The notes under the pieces were generated by a model. The model searched no databases, was not told where the DNA came from, and saw only the letters and a program-made list of their open reading frames with translations. This document shows, in pieces, positions 1-9,889 of a stretch of 26,091 bases of DNA (its first letter is position 1; each line of letters begins with the position of its first letter). The position numbers were made by a program, and so were the translations under genes. This DNA is from Conoideocrella luteorostrata (taxonomy: Eukaryota > Ascomycota > Sordariomycetes > Hypocreales > Clavicipitaceae), in NCBI GenBank assembly GCA_032433595.1, contig JASWJB010000468.1:1-26091 (forward strand), written 5' to 3'.

Positions 1-460
1 AAAAAATAAAATAATTAATATAAAAAGTATAATATTAAATATATTAAGTTAAAATTAACTATACTTATAGACTAGTTTTTTAACTAAAATCTATTTATAG
101 TAATATTATATATGTAATTTTTGTAATATAATGTATTAAATACATTACATTACAAATTACATTACAAAAATTACATATTACATTATATTACATTACAAGT
201 ACCTTTTCAATACATTACAATTACATGAAAAGTCTAAAAACTACAATAATTACATTACATACAATGCTCTGCTTAAAAACTAACTATAGCTATTATATAT
301 TAAAGACTTTTATTTAAACTTATATTATATTACTTTAAGTAATATTTTATATTATTAATAAAGCTTTTAACTTTAAGTATAAATTAAGCTTTAAAAAAAA
401 AAGAATTTTTGAAATACTATAAATATTAACTTTAATAATAAATATAATAATATATTAGCG
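1..460. repeat. AT-rich, probably RIP-affected block
   Basis: This stretch is almost entirely A and T, with very few G or C and practically no CpG. It contains many copies of ATTACA/TTACATTAC between about 130 and 260, and an imperfect inverted repeat around 116-175, where a TTTTTGTAAT arm faces an ATTACAAAAA arm. No open frame of useful length is present. Composition changes sharply near 458. In filamentous ascomycetes such blocks usually come from repeat-induced point mutation of a transposon copy; that origin is inferred, because no transposon coding sequence can be read here. Confidence 0.7.
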
Positions 461-518
461 ATTTAGTGTAAGCGATTGGACGAGCAAGAACCCTGAACCT
501 TCCATAGTTCTGCTGTGA

Positions 519-917
519 TTTCGCCAAGCGAGCCCTACTTTCTCCAAGGAGTACGTCACCGTCCACGATTATGTGTCTGCCGTCCACGCGTGGTTAATGG
601 AGCAATTTGATGATATCTCATCCGCTGTTAATATATGGGATGACGGCAAGGCGCCGGCGGGCCAGAAATTGGTTGTAATCCTCTCGAACCTCCAAAGCTT
701 AACCATTGTGGATGAAAATGTCTGGCGACAAATGAATCTGTGCCAACCAGCGCCGCCACCTCCAGGGCCATTGCCTCCTCATTTCCTAGGTCCCAATTTC
801 CCAGGTCCGCGGGTTCAATTGATGATATCTGATCAAGTCAGGACACTCAATGAGCAATTGAGGTGTGAAGGATCGGACGTGCAATACGATGAGAATCCTA
901 CTGGCAGTACAAGCTAG
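519..917 (+). pseudogene. ORF remnant beside the AT-rich block, unknown function
   Basis: An open frame runs from just after a stop at 516-518 to the stop at 915-917. It has no ATG near its beginning: the reading already looks coding at the SKEYVTVHDYVSAVHAWL segment (543-596), and the first in-frame ATG is internal (597). The translated part has an acidic/hydrophobic first half (FDDISSAVNIWDDGK) and then a proline-rich stretch (PAPPPPGPLPP). It could be the last exon of a gene whose 5' part was lost in the neighbouring AT-rich block, or a pseudogene. I do not recognise the family. That it was once coding is moderately supported; that it works now is not. Confidence 0.4.
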
Positions 918-1498
918 CTATTAGTTTTGTTAAATGAAGCAAGAAGGGTGCAAACTATGCCACCAAGATGACAGCGAGAGATGAGATCAAGGGGAAATGT
1001 CTACAGGCTTAGTGAAATAAATTTCATCGCTTGTGGATACTCAAATACCCCAACTCTAGAGATAGTAGCATAGTAGGAGCAACAAGCAAAAAAAAAGGAT
1101 AGACATCACCGTTCCCATTAATTTCTGTGTGTCCGGAGCGCCATGGTACGTTTGCAAAAATTTCTTGGTATCCTTTTGAATTTACATGTTTTTTATTACA
1201 GCTAGCTCTTCTCGTCAACGTTACACCCTTGTTAGTGTCTTCTTCGCTAGGGCTATTTATCATTGCCAGGGCCCGTGGCTTGGCCTTCTCGCCGCCCGCT
1301 AGCCAGGGTCGTAACATAGAGTTATTCTGGGTTTGGGTTTCATAAAGGCAATAAAGAAACTTTGTATTGATTCTATCCAGTCCTGATACTTGATTTCGCA
1401 GAAACTATGAGTTCAGGAAACTTGGTAGATTTATGAATAAAGTAAAGGGCAGAAATAGACAACTTGGGGCGAAGTGATGATGGTCCTCATCTGATGAA
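918..1498. other. Intergenic, no convincing gene
   Basis: Short overlapping frames occur on both strands, but none has convincing protein character. One intron-like segment is present: GTACGT at 1146 to TTATTACAG at 1201 (56 nt). If it is removed, an ATG at 1143 joins a hydrophobic 47-codon frame ending at 1345. No good branch site is seen, so it is not called as a gene. Confidence 0.5.
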
Positions 1499-1858
1499 CT
1501 ATTGCCGCCCGTACATTCCCGGATTGCCTCCATAAGACGAAATATCAACCTTTACGGTACTGTATCGCTCCTCAGGTTTATAGTCCGAACCATTTTTCTT
1601 GGGCTGGACTCGGGGGACTCGCTGAAGAGCAGTGCTATCTTCCGCTCGGATGTAATAGTCACTGTTCTCACTTAGGGGGCTTGGAGTGAAAGTTTCGGCA
1701 GGAGTTGTTGAGAAGTCTTCATAATATCGCGGTTGGGCTGGGTTTGAGGCCGGGTAGGATGCAAACCCATTGGCATGGGGGTTGCGTCGATCCTTAAGTG
1801 GTACAGTTTGGCCGTCGTCGACATCATCTCCGGAGGGTTTGCAGCAGCCTGAGCCCAT
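1499..1858 (-). CDS. Small acylated-type protein (MGSGCC N-terminus), unknown function
   Basis: Single-exon frame of 119 aa ending in TAG (1499-1501). The start is well supported: AAAATGG around the ATG is a good eukaryotic context. The protein begins MGSGCCKPSG. A Gly after the initiator Met with Cys at positions 5 and 6 is the usual arrangement for N-myristoylation plus palmitoylation, which would tether the protein to the inner face of a membrane; this is inferred, and position 6 is Cys rather than the favoured Ser/Thr. The rest is hydrophilic and probably disordered: an Asp-rich patch near residues 11-15, several Tyr residues (two YY pairs) and a Ser/Thr/Pro-rich middle. There is no membrane segment and no enzyme motif. 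It could be a membrane adaptor or signalling protein; no function can be assigned. Confidence 0.7.
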   Translation of the reverse strand: MGSGCCKPSGDDVDDGQTVPLKDRRNPHANGFASYPASNPAQPRYYEDFSTTPAETFTPSPLSENSDYYIRAEDSTALQRVPRVQPKKNGSDYKPEERYSTVKVDISSYGGNPGMYGRQ

Positions 1859-4040
1859 TTTGCTTGATGTTTGCGCCTCGCAGCGAGAGGCTAGAATGAG
1901 AAAGTGATGTTTTTGGTGTTGTTTTTAGTATTTTCCATCCATAATGAAAAGAGTTAGCGGCACCGCCCCCTTTTTATCATCTATCGTGCTGGCCATGATG
2001 CGCGGAAAAATAAATCTGCTGTAGCGATACAATGGACGTGAAACTGGCTCTCCGCAGAAACGTGCGAATCAGCAAACGAACAGGTTCTTTACGGCAAAGA
2101 AGTGAAGGAGTAAGCGTCGTGAAATTAGGCATGGATGGCTTCTAAAAGGCAATCCGGTCGAAACAAAACGTATAGTGTATCAAATCGGCATTTGTTTCGA
2201 GATTTTAACCTCACGACTTGTTGAACAGCATCGCATACTACTTATTGAAATGCAGTTTTAAAACAGCATTTCTTGGTATATCCACAGAAACGAAGCGCAT
2301 TGTGCGTATTTTACGCCTTCGTTTGAGACAAAGCACGCTGTAGGCCGACGTAGTAACTAGCCATGAACAGTTATTCCACAGCCAATCGCATCTGATCGCC
2401 GCGATATCAAATTCAAAGAGCCTTTGTACACCAAGAACTCCTTTTCTCACGTGACGGAGCTGTTCCAGCCAACAAACAAAATCGCGTACAAAGGGGGGAA
2501 GCCATCCCATGATTGATTCTTATCTTGATTATGAACAGCAACCACAGGACAGTCGTGCCTCACTACCTGTAGTTTAGTAGCTGTTAGCTTTTTTCTCTTC
2601 ACCCGCACTTTTCCAGCCCTTAATTTCAGTTATTACATCATTCAACAACTTTTGACATGTTTACTGTCACACGCAACAGCACAACAATGCGTCACATGCA
2701 AATGCGTGGAGTTGCGTGGAATCCTGTGGGATTCTATTGAATCCCTCAAGCCTTAAAAATACCAATATTCTAGCATTATAGGAACTAGGAACAGCCTCGT
2801 TTCTAACCAGAATAGAAGAGCTGTAAATTAGTCGCAAGCCACTATGCGCGGCAAAAGTCAACAATAAGAGGCTCCAAGAGACTAGGTCAAGCCACCGAAT
2901 CCTTCCACATCAGACTGAATAGGAATGATAGGAAACTATCGATTTTAGTGAACTCAAAAAAGTCCGACGGAACTCCTGGATTGACGGAAATAAGAAAGGA
3001 ATTTTAGGTGTAGACAGTAATCAAATTCCTCGTCAAATTTGACAGGTTTCAAGGACAATTCCACTGAATCAGATGCCTACTTACATAGATGCTCACATTG
3101 TGACATTCACTTCAACACTGGACCTAATGGATTAGAGAAAGACGCCTTCTAACATACGAAGCAAAGACTACACTGTTACTGTAAATGATGCGCTAGGTGT
3201 GCAAAACGTCACAAGTGACCGCTAGATCCGAACAACCATAGCGCTACATATCAGAAAGATACATTCCTACACAAAAGACTTCTATTTAGCTACATACCTT
3301 GATAGTTGAGTGCGGTGTTAGGAATAGCTACGACTCTTAACGCTGACTATCGCTGACAAGCTTACGTTATGTGTACGTCGGACATTAGCTTCTCGGCTCG
3401 TTAGTCTCCCCCGAATAGCCAGCCACGGATGGGTGGGCTACATTCTGTTGGTCATGCTGTGCAAAATGGCTGAATGTATAGCACCTGGGCCCGGCACTAG
3501 CACCTCTCTGTTGGGTTGTCGAAAGTGCCGCCATATTCGTCAGATTGCGCAACTCCAACAACGATTCCGAGTTCATCATATACGTATATGCCGTACTTAT
3601 GGAATGCCAATTATCGATCCATGCATCTATGAAACGACATCAACGCTGCAGTGCACTGTACCTTGCAGTGAAGATACAGCTAGAGTGCGCATCGAACATG
3701 GCGGTGTTCTTTGTTCACAAATCATGGGCCAGCTACGGGGTACTCCACGCAACAACATGTATCGAGTACCGAGTACAGAGTCCTATCTACACGATAAACA
3801 GGGATAAGATGTGTTTGTGCGCCCGGACTATAATGCTGGTCAGCACTTGCCGTGTCTTTGTCTTTGGCTGCCAAGACACGACCCAGCTCCCTCGTGAAGT
3901 AAAACAGAGCCCCCAATGTGCCAAGGGCTTTGTAATTGTCTTAGATCTTAAATGCTGCCCCGCACTATTATTACAGGGTATCATACGGTTCGAATTGTTG
4001 GAATAAGTCGGAGTATTTCGAGGTCTAGTGACACGCCAGT
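1859..4040. other. Long gene-poor stretch
   Basis: About 2.2 kb without a gene I can support. ORFs of up to about 150 codons occur (for example 3433-3807 and 3545-4006 on + and 2238-2510 on -), but they overlap in competing frames, lack recognisable domains and show no splice structure. The first few hundred bases are presumably the promoter of the small minus-strand gene ending at 1858. A CACGTG lies at 2448. The sequence is balanced in composition, unlike 1-460, and may include very old decayed repeats. Confidence 0.55.
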
Positions 4041-4063
4041 ACACACACACACACACACACACA
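4041..4063. repeat. AC dinucleotide microsatellite
   Basis: Uninterrupted AC repeat of about 11.5 units, seen directly. It accounts for a run of alternating Cys/Val in minus-strand ORF 3787-4155, which is therefore discounted. Confidence 0.95.
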
Positions 4064-4313
4064 TACAGCTGAACTCGGTGGCGTCCCGATATCCCATTTA
4101 TCGCATACAAAAATAGAACTGTCATATTCTGCGCCAAGCCCGCCTGACCGATCATACGGGGGACAAATTGCGTGACCCTTTGCGGCCTGGTTGGGTTAGC
4201 CTTGAAGAGTCACGTAAATGGTCCGCCGGGGCTCGCATGGGCGGCGCCACATATATTTTGCGCATAAGATGCGGAGCTGAAAAGCGGCTTGTTGACGGCG
4301 ACATCCGATAGAA

Positions 4314-4753
4314 GGCAAGCTAACATCCAGACCACGCAGCAGACATCCATTCAGTAGACAAACCAGCCTAACCCCAAGCGTGGTAAGAACCCACCATCTA
4401 CTGCAGGGGGAGAAGTACCCAGCACCTGTCATGTTTCTAGCATCATTAACTAAAACTGCGTTGAACACGTACGGACCACCTGGACCAGAGCATCGCCAGG
4501 CGCTTATGCGTAGGTACAGCAGGCAACGCTGCAAATATAATGGGGCGATCCCTCAGGCGTCGTTCGAGGCTGGAAATATTACATCAACCGTAGTAAAGCC
4601 GTTGTGAGGTCTATTGAATTATCTGAATTGTACTCCGTACTTGCTCCGTAAATTAATTCTATTGTTAATGCCAGTGGGGTACTTGGCACGCTTTGGGTTA
4701 GGCCAGCCTGATGTTTGAACTCTCAGTCTTGGCTGGATGTTTTGTTTGCCCAT
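4314..4753. repeat. Diverged inverted repeat, possible decayed MITE
   Basis: Two arms pair in opposite orientation. 4366-4392 matches the reverse complement of 4677-4703 at 23 of 27 positions, starting GCCTAACCC. Further out, 4314-4330 matches the reverse complement of 4733-4750, sharing AACATCCAG, with similar offsets (36 and 30 nt) between the two matched blocks. The roughly 285-nt interior has no coding frame. This fits an old non-autonomous inverted-repeat element, but no target-site duplication was found. Confidence 0.4.
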
Positions 4754-5238
4754 TGACAGCATGTAATTTGAGCCGGTCGCAAATGATGTAACATCCAGTG
4801 ACTAGAGCAAGGGCGCCGGCGGGCGAGCTTCCGAAATTAATCGGTCAGCCACACGGCATAATATTGTGGTTACAATGGTACTTGTAAACATAGTGTAGAA
4901 TGAGTGTGACGACAATGATGATATTTCAGTCGGATAAGGAAGAGGCTCGCGCACAATCCTCGAGGCAAGCTAGACAGGCAATTAAGGTTCAGTCTGAAAC
5001 CCCGAGACTAGTTACCGGTAGTTGCCCCATGACTGGTGAATTGATGGCCTCGACTAGCTTCGTCCAATGTAACTATACAGGTTGGCCTTTCCGTATACTA
5101 TAAAATGTCCGCGAGGAACCCAACATGTAGGATCGTGACAACACTTGGTTCAAGCTGTTTCTGCTACCAGACCGGAACCCCACCACGACATCTATCTGCA
5201 TAAGTAATAACCTCCTCCTCCGTAGTTTGTTTTCCATC
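4754..5238. promoter_or_regulatory. Upstream region of the secreted-protein gene
   Basis: No gene. TATAAAAT at 5099-5106 lies about 135 bp before the ATG at 5239 and is a plausible TATA box. A CT-rich stretch, including CTCCTCCTCCGTAG near 5213-5225, lies just before the start, as is common at transcription starts in filamentous fungi. Confidence 0.45.
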
Positions 5239-6224
5239 ATGGGTCGCAATTGCATCCTGGCGGTAGCCGCAGCAGCAGCAGCAGTCATTAACATGGCGAG
5301 CGCCCAAGCCGGCCCCAACACGCTGGCACAATACAACCCCATGAACAGAACCCAATCGTCGAATTCTAGTATGTCGTAAAACTCATATCCTCTCCTATTG
5401 TACTATGTTTTATTAACCAAACGTCAGCGCTCTGCATCCTCCCCATCACCAAACAGGCTGCCCAGGCGGTCACGGGATTCGCCCCGTTGGATGTCCCCGT
5501 CGATGTCTTGCCATCCTTTCCCGCCGGCATGCACCCTCTCCTTGTGGAAGTCGGCTATTCGAATGACATCCGCATGACGCCGTTGAACTTGATCCCTCTT
5601 CAGATCCCTGCTCTCATGCAAGCAAGCGTCCTTGTGCCGTACACTGACGTGACCCAAGACGGCAAAACACCCATCAGCTATCCCCTCAACGTCTACATTG
5701 GCGGCACCAATGGCCAAGACGTGCAGGCCATAGTTCCTACTCTCGCCTCAGGCCTTTCTCCGTTCGAGGGTACGACCGCCTTTGCTGCAAGGTTCGCCCC
5801 CGACACTTCTGCATCGCAGCCCTTGAACAATGGCCTGTACAGCGCCCAGGTGAAACCTTACCTGCTGCCAAATCAGGTTTCTGGCCCTGGCGTCTACGCC
5901 GAAGCTTTTGACGTGCTGTACAGCATCACATCGCAGTCGCCGTACACGGCTCACACCTTTCACACACTGGTCAATCTTCCGCACCGGCTCAACAATGGTC
6001 GCTGTCAACGCAACACCAACTATTACAACGAGACATTTGCAGCGCCGCAAATGGCCACGGGGAATGTCACGCTGTATCATCAGATTCTGGCCACGCCACC
6101 TGCAGACATCGAGGGCCAGTATACCAATGTCTATTGCTACCAAGCAAATGCTGTGCAAGTAGCTAGCTTGGGTGAGTCTTGCTCTGACGCATCGGCGAAT
6201 GTCGATCCAGCGGCTCTTCAGTGA
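5239..6224 (+). CDS. Secreted protein of unknown function, two exons
   Basis: Exons 5239-5368 and 5428-6224 are separated by a 59-nt intron (donor GTATGT, branch-like TTAAC, acceptor GTCAG). Joining them keeps frame through a split Thr codon (residue 44) and gives 308 aa. The start is the first ATG after the CT-rich leader. Residues 1-22 form a signal peptide: a short basic start, a hydrophobic core with a GCA-encoded polyalanine run, and a likely cut after ASA. The mature protein has N-glycosylation sequons (such as NRT near residue 36, NET and NVT later) and a few Cys residues (46, and in NGRC, NVYC and ESC), suggesting a disulfide-stabilised extracellular or wall protein. There is no GPI-type hydrophobic tail. 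I do not recognise a domain or catalytic motif. Convergent with the transporter gene downstream. Confidence 0.8.
5369..5427 (+). other. Spliceosomal intron of the secreted-protein gene
   Basis: GTATGT donor, TTATTAACC branch region and CAG acceptor. Removing it joins a signal-peptide exon, which otherwise stops at 5377, to the long downstream frame with correct phase. Confidence 0.8.
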
Positions 6225-6971
6225 GGCGATTTTGCAATCTGGTGTGAGAGTAATGGCTTGGTATGGCTGATGTTTTTGGGTTGTCAATCCCATTGATGGA
6301 GAGGTAGGTGCCAAAGATGGTGGGAAGAATACACTGCTCGGCTGTGGCGAGAATGGGGTTAGTTTGGTGTCAAGTTTGGCCCTGCGAACCCCCTTCATTG
6401 CCTGGAGAACCATAAGAAGACCGGACTACTCCTGACGGCATCATCATCAAGCTTTTGAAGGCGCCCAGCAGCTCTTAGGTAGTGGAAATAAAATAAAATA
6501 AAAATAAGGACACCAATCGATACCAAGAACCAGCGCCTTAGTGAACCGTGCACAGAGCCAAAGCTCAGAATGCATGAGAAATATTGGCCGTTCAGGATGC
6601 GCTGCCCTCTGAGATATTTGGACCGCAATGGCATTATCCAAGGATGCACAGCTGCGATGCACTCGTCAATGGTGATAGAGTCGCTTTGTGAAGTAATATG
6701 CAACAAAGGCCTCTTCCACCCATCTGGGAGGAGGGATACGTAGACCAAAGCCGCCACCACCCAGCTTGATAAATCTAAATAGCAGTACACGTAATAATGA
6801 CATGTGAGACGTGTTGAGACCACTGATTCAGCGGTCATGTGGCAGCCTCGTCATTCAGGCACACACCTGAATTGCCTCTCCAGCTCACGTCGAGGCCACA
6901 GGCCTCTCTCTTCCTCTTCGATGGGAGCATCGTCATCACATTCATTCACTCCACAATAAGGATGGCCACAA
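6225..6971. other. Convergent 3' intergenic region
   Basis: Lies between two genes that end towards each other. ORFs on the minus strand (5748-6413, 6395-6838) are antisense to the secreted-protein gene or low in coding character. A short AAAATAAAATAAAA run near 6488 is the main compositional feature. No gene is supported. Confidence 0.6.
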
Positions 6972-8662
6972 CTACTGGGCAACGTTGACACCCTTGTCAC
7001 CATTTTCGCCAGACACTTCGTCCACATCCTCGGCCATAGCCTTGAGATCGGCCTCACCCATTTCTCCATTCCACCCATTCGCCAACAAGTATGCTCTAAA
7101 CTTTTCGTCCTGATTGCTGAGGTCTTCCCCCGTCAACTTGGGAATGAAAAAGTACGTGACCAAAATTCCCACAACACCACAAATAGCCGCCACGATAAAA
7201 GTCCACCTCTTACCAAACCGATCTTGAATTGGCGTAAATGCCTGCGTGCCAACGGCCGCACCGGTCTTGCCGATTGCGGCACTTAGGCCATAGCATGTCC
7301 CCCGCACACTTGTCGCGTAGCTCTCTGACGAAATAAGACCAAGCATATCACCCGGGCCCAGATTACCAGAGCTCTGCATAAGACCATAGAAGATGACGAA
7401 AAGGGGAATGATGCCAGTGATCTGGTCGTACGCACATCCAATGGTTAGGCCAAAAACTAGGTAGCCCGAGAAACCAAGCATCATGACGTTCTTCCGACCC
7501 AATCTATCACAAAGAAGTGCACCAAGAAGAACACCAGGCAGGGCGATTGCGCCGAGGAGCAGTTGCCATTCTGCCGTGCTGCGGAGAGTGTTGCCCGATT
7601 TCGATGCGACGCTGGAGATGATGGTGCCAGAGAAGACGCCGTTCGGGAACGTGACAAAGTCATAGAGAAACCAAGCGCCACAGGTTCCAATAAGTGATTT
7701 CCAGTAGTATTTGATCACCAAGCCATACGGCACCTGACGTTTGATGGCGCCGCGACGGTAGAGCTTGGAATTGAGCATCTTGAGGCGGAAGTAGAATACT
7801 GTCAATGGTAGTATGACGCCGATTCCGAAGCACACTCGCCATACTGTCGAGAGATTATCGACTCCGGCCGCGGATAGCACGATCAAGAAGACGGACACGG
7901 CAAATGGACCACCAAACGATAGAGGAAGATTGGTGACTAAGATGAAGATGGGACCACGATGCTTGGGCGTATGTTCGTTGGCTGCTTCCGAAGCGGAGGT
8001 GCTAGCGGCAGGATATTCGCCCCCTTTGCTGCATTAGAATTCCCATCATTCCACGTTCAAGGATTTTTTTTTAAAGATACATACCAGCTCCAAAGCCAAC
8101 AATGCCTCTCGAGATCGTCAGCATCCAAAACATTCCGTCGATAGTCACGCCATGCGAGGCTGTAGCCATAATACCACCAACAACAATAAGCAGAGTTGTA
8201 AGAATAATAGCGGTTTTCCGGCCCATGTAGTCGCAAGTCAGCCCGACGATGACTTGGCCCAAGATTTCGCCAACCAGCAAGGAGTTGGAGACGCGGGTGC
8301 TGACTTCAGGCGTGTATTCTTTGGGATATTCTTGTTTGAAGAGGACGTTGGACATTGTCATGAGGTTATTCTGGTAGCCATCAGAGATGAGGGCGAAGCC
8401 TGAGCAAAACTACCACGCAGCATCAGTAACTCGAGAATGAGGCATATGAGACGTGAATACCAGGCCACTACGATGTGCCGTTCATAAAACCAATCCAATT
8501 ACGCACAGAACTTTGACTTACAATAGTAAATATGTCGGACAGCCTCTGGCGCTTACTCGAGATCAACTCCACTTCGGCAGTGACCTGTGCCTCTGCATCG
8601 CCTTTTGTGGTGTCATCATGGTTTTGTGGCACGACCGCCACAGTCTTATCTTGGTGTTCCAT
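6972..8662 (-). CDS. GIT1: MFS transporter, Git1/phosphate-permease type
   Basis: Three exons on the minus strand: 8662-8522, 8409-8085 and 8023-6972, with introns 8410-8521 (GTAAGT donor) and 8024-8084 (GTATGT donor). Phases agree and give 505 aa, normal for a 12-helix MFS permease. Residues 1-47 are a hydrophilic cytosolic N-terminus; membrane helices follow from SGFALISDGYQNN. Family marks are DYMGRK in the first half, GAGGEYP at residues 154-160, FLYDFVTFPNGVFS near 274-287, and DRLGRK at 328-333. This pattern fits the phosphate:H+ symporter branch containing yeast Git1, which imports glycerophosphodiesters. The exact substrate (glycerophosphoinositol, phosphate or another organophosphate) cannot be read from sequence. 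An upstream in-frame ATG at 8689 would add 9 residues. Expected at the plasma membrane. Confidence 0.88.
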
Positions 8663-9432
8663 GGCGATGGGCGAACAGCTTGAAAGCAACCAGTGACGAC
8701 GGCGGCTGAGCGAGAGGGCAACTTAAGAATCTGCAAGTCGATGTTTGACGGACGGCACCCGCCCAGGTATTAATATTCCGAGGCGTGGCAACCCGACACA
8801 AGACCGTGGCTAGTTAGTACCCCGTTGCCTCAGAATGGCCCAAGAGTACGATGGCTGACAAGCGACCGTGACTGGGGTAATCGCCCTCGAAGTGGATGCG
8901 GATGGATCTCCAACACGGCACGAACTCCCTCTGACATGCAAATAAAAGACTCTTATACGGGTATAAAATGGACCAATTAGTCTCCACAACTGGATTCGAA
9001 GGAAAGATAGCAAGATATATATCCCGCAAACCAGTGTCTGGACTGTGTGCAATGCACGTGTCGTTTGAAGGATCAGCACCATGCTCGCTAGCCGTGCCGA
9101 ATTCCGGGAATAGGCAAAATTTCGTACGCCACGAATTTAGCTGGTTGGATTTTTTGTCTCCCCCGTCTTTCTCCTCGGCGACGTCCCAAGGAAAGTCAGG
9201 GCACCGCCATCTTGTCTCCAGGTTGTGGAGGTGGGGGTTGATGGCAGCTGATGAATGGGCAACGGTGTTGAGGGCACCTGAGTCCAAAGTCGCTTAGCGG
9301 AAGCAACAGATCTGCTTATCCCTCCATCTACAGATGTGGGAGGTTGAATGCCGTCCATCAAAGCTGCAATGTCCGCAATTGCATTAGTCTTCTCCTCTTT
9401 CCAGACCTCTCGCGCGGGTCAGCATTCAGTTT
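8663..9432. promoter_or_regulatory. Promoter region of the Git1-like transporter
   Basis: No gene supported; long frames on both strands (8814-9287 -, 8968-9297 +) overlap one another and look accidental. TATTAATATT at 8768-8777 lies about 105 bp before the transporter start and can act as an AT core element in either orientation. A CACGTG E-box at 9055-9060, about 395 bp upstream, is the binding site type of Pho4-like bHLH factors, which control phosphate-scavenging genes in fungi. That it functions here is inference. Confidence 0.45.
9055..9060. promoter_or_regulatory. CACGTG E-box upstream of the transporter
   Basis: Perfect palindromic bHLH site, placed plausibly for a Pho4-type regulator of a Git1-like transporter. 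Other CACGTG copies occur in the window (2448, near 17176, and inside the protease gene), so chance is possible. Confidence 0.35.
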
Positions 9433-9612
9433 TCAACGAATGGCACGAGGAGCAGACTCCAACTCGACCGACTGATCCAAGTCAACGCTACCCGCGCTCA
9501 TCCACTTCTTCGTCCCCATGACAAAGCGATTTACAAGCTCGCGTGGATCCCTGAAATGTCTGGGGTTGGCTTCACAGCGAAGAAGATGCTGGCCAATAAT
9601 CGAAATTGTATT
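9433..9612 (-). pseudogene. C-terminal exon or gene fragment, unknown family
   Basis: On the minus strand a frame ending in TGA at 9433-9435 has strong protein character but no ATG start: residues including HLLRCEANPRHFRDPRELV, then NRFVMGTKKWM and an acidic end (DLDQSVELESAPRAIR). It is open back to a stop near 9619. CAG-ending sequences (for example GGCCAG before CATCTTCTT) could be splice acceptors. It could be the last exon of the candidate gene at 9890-10466 through an intron of about 270 nt, or an isolated relic. Composition favours real coding origin; the gene structure is unresolved. Confidence 0.4.
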
Positions 9613-9889
9613 ATACGATTCATTTTACTAACAAAAAGCATATTTCATGGCACAAACGGAGACCATCCCCAATCCAGGATTTAAACACACTTCTCGCACA
9701 TTCCCAACACAAACAGATCTAAACCTGCCAGTCACAAAACCCCAGGCCAAGAGTTGGCAGATCCGACGCCGTATTATGCCCATTTCTTCCCGCCAGTGCA
9801 ATAACTACAGAAGAGCAAAACAGCCTGCCACAACACCGCCCGCAATCATTATGGTTCATCCCCGAAGTCTCTAGCCGAGCCGTCGCCTT
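9613..9889. other. Gap between two minus-strand coding signals
   Basis: No convincing frame. It could be an intron joining 9890-10292 to 9433-9612 on the minus strand: GTAAAA lies near 9892-9888 (minus orientation) and TTTTTGTTAG near 9621-9630, but phase could not be settled. Confidence 0.3.

Noticed and set aside
3986..3998. GGTTCGAATT, resembling a tRNA T loop
   Set aside because: The flanking bases do not pair as a T stem, and no A box or acceptor stem is present.
3433..4155. Overlapping ORFs of up to 153 codons on both strands
   Set aside because: They compete in three frames, one crosses the AC microsatellite, and none has domain or splice support.
5748..6413. 221-codon minus-strand ORF
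   Set aside because: Antisense to the secreted-protein gene, which has a signal peptide and a phased intron; the minus frame has no coherent features.
8814..9297. 157- and 109-codon ORFs on opposite strands
   Set aside because: They overlap each other in the promoter of the transporter and have no conserved motif.
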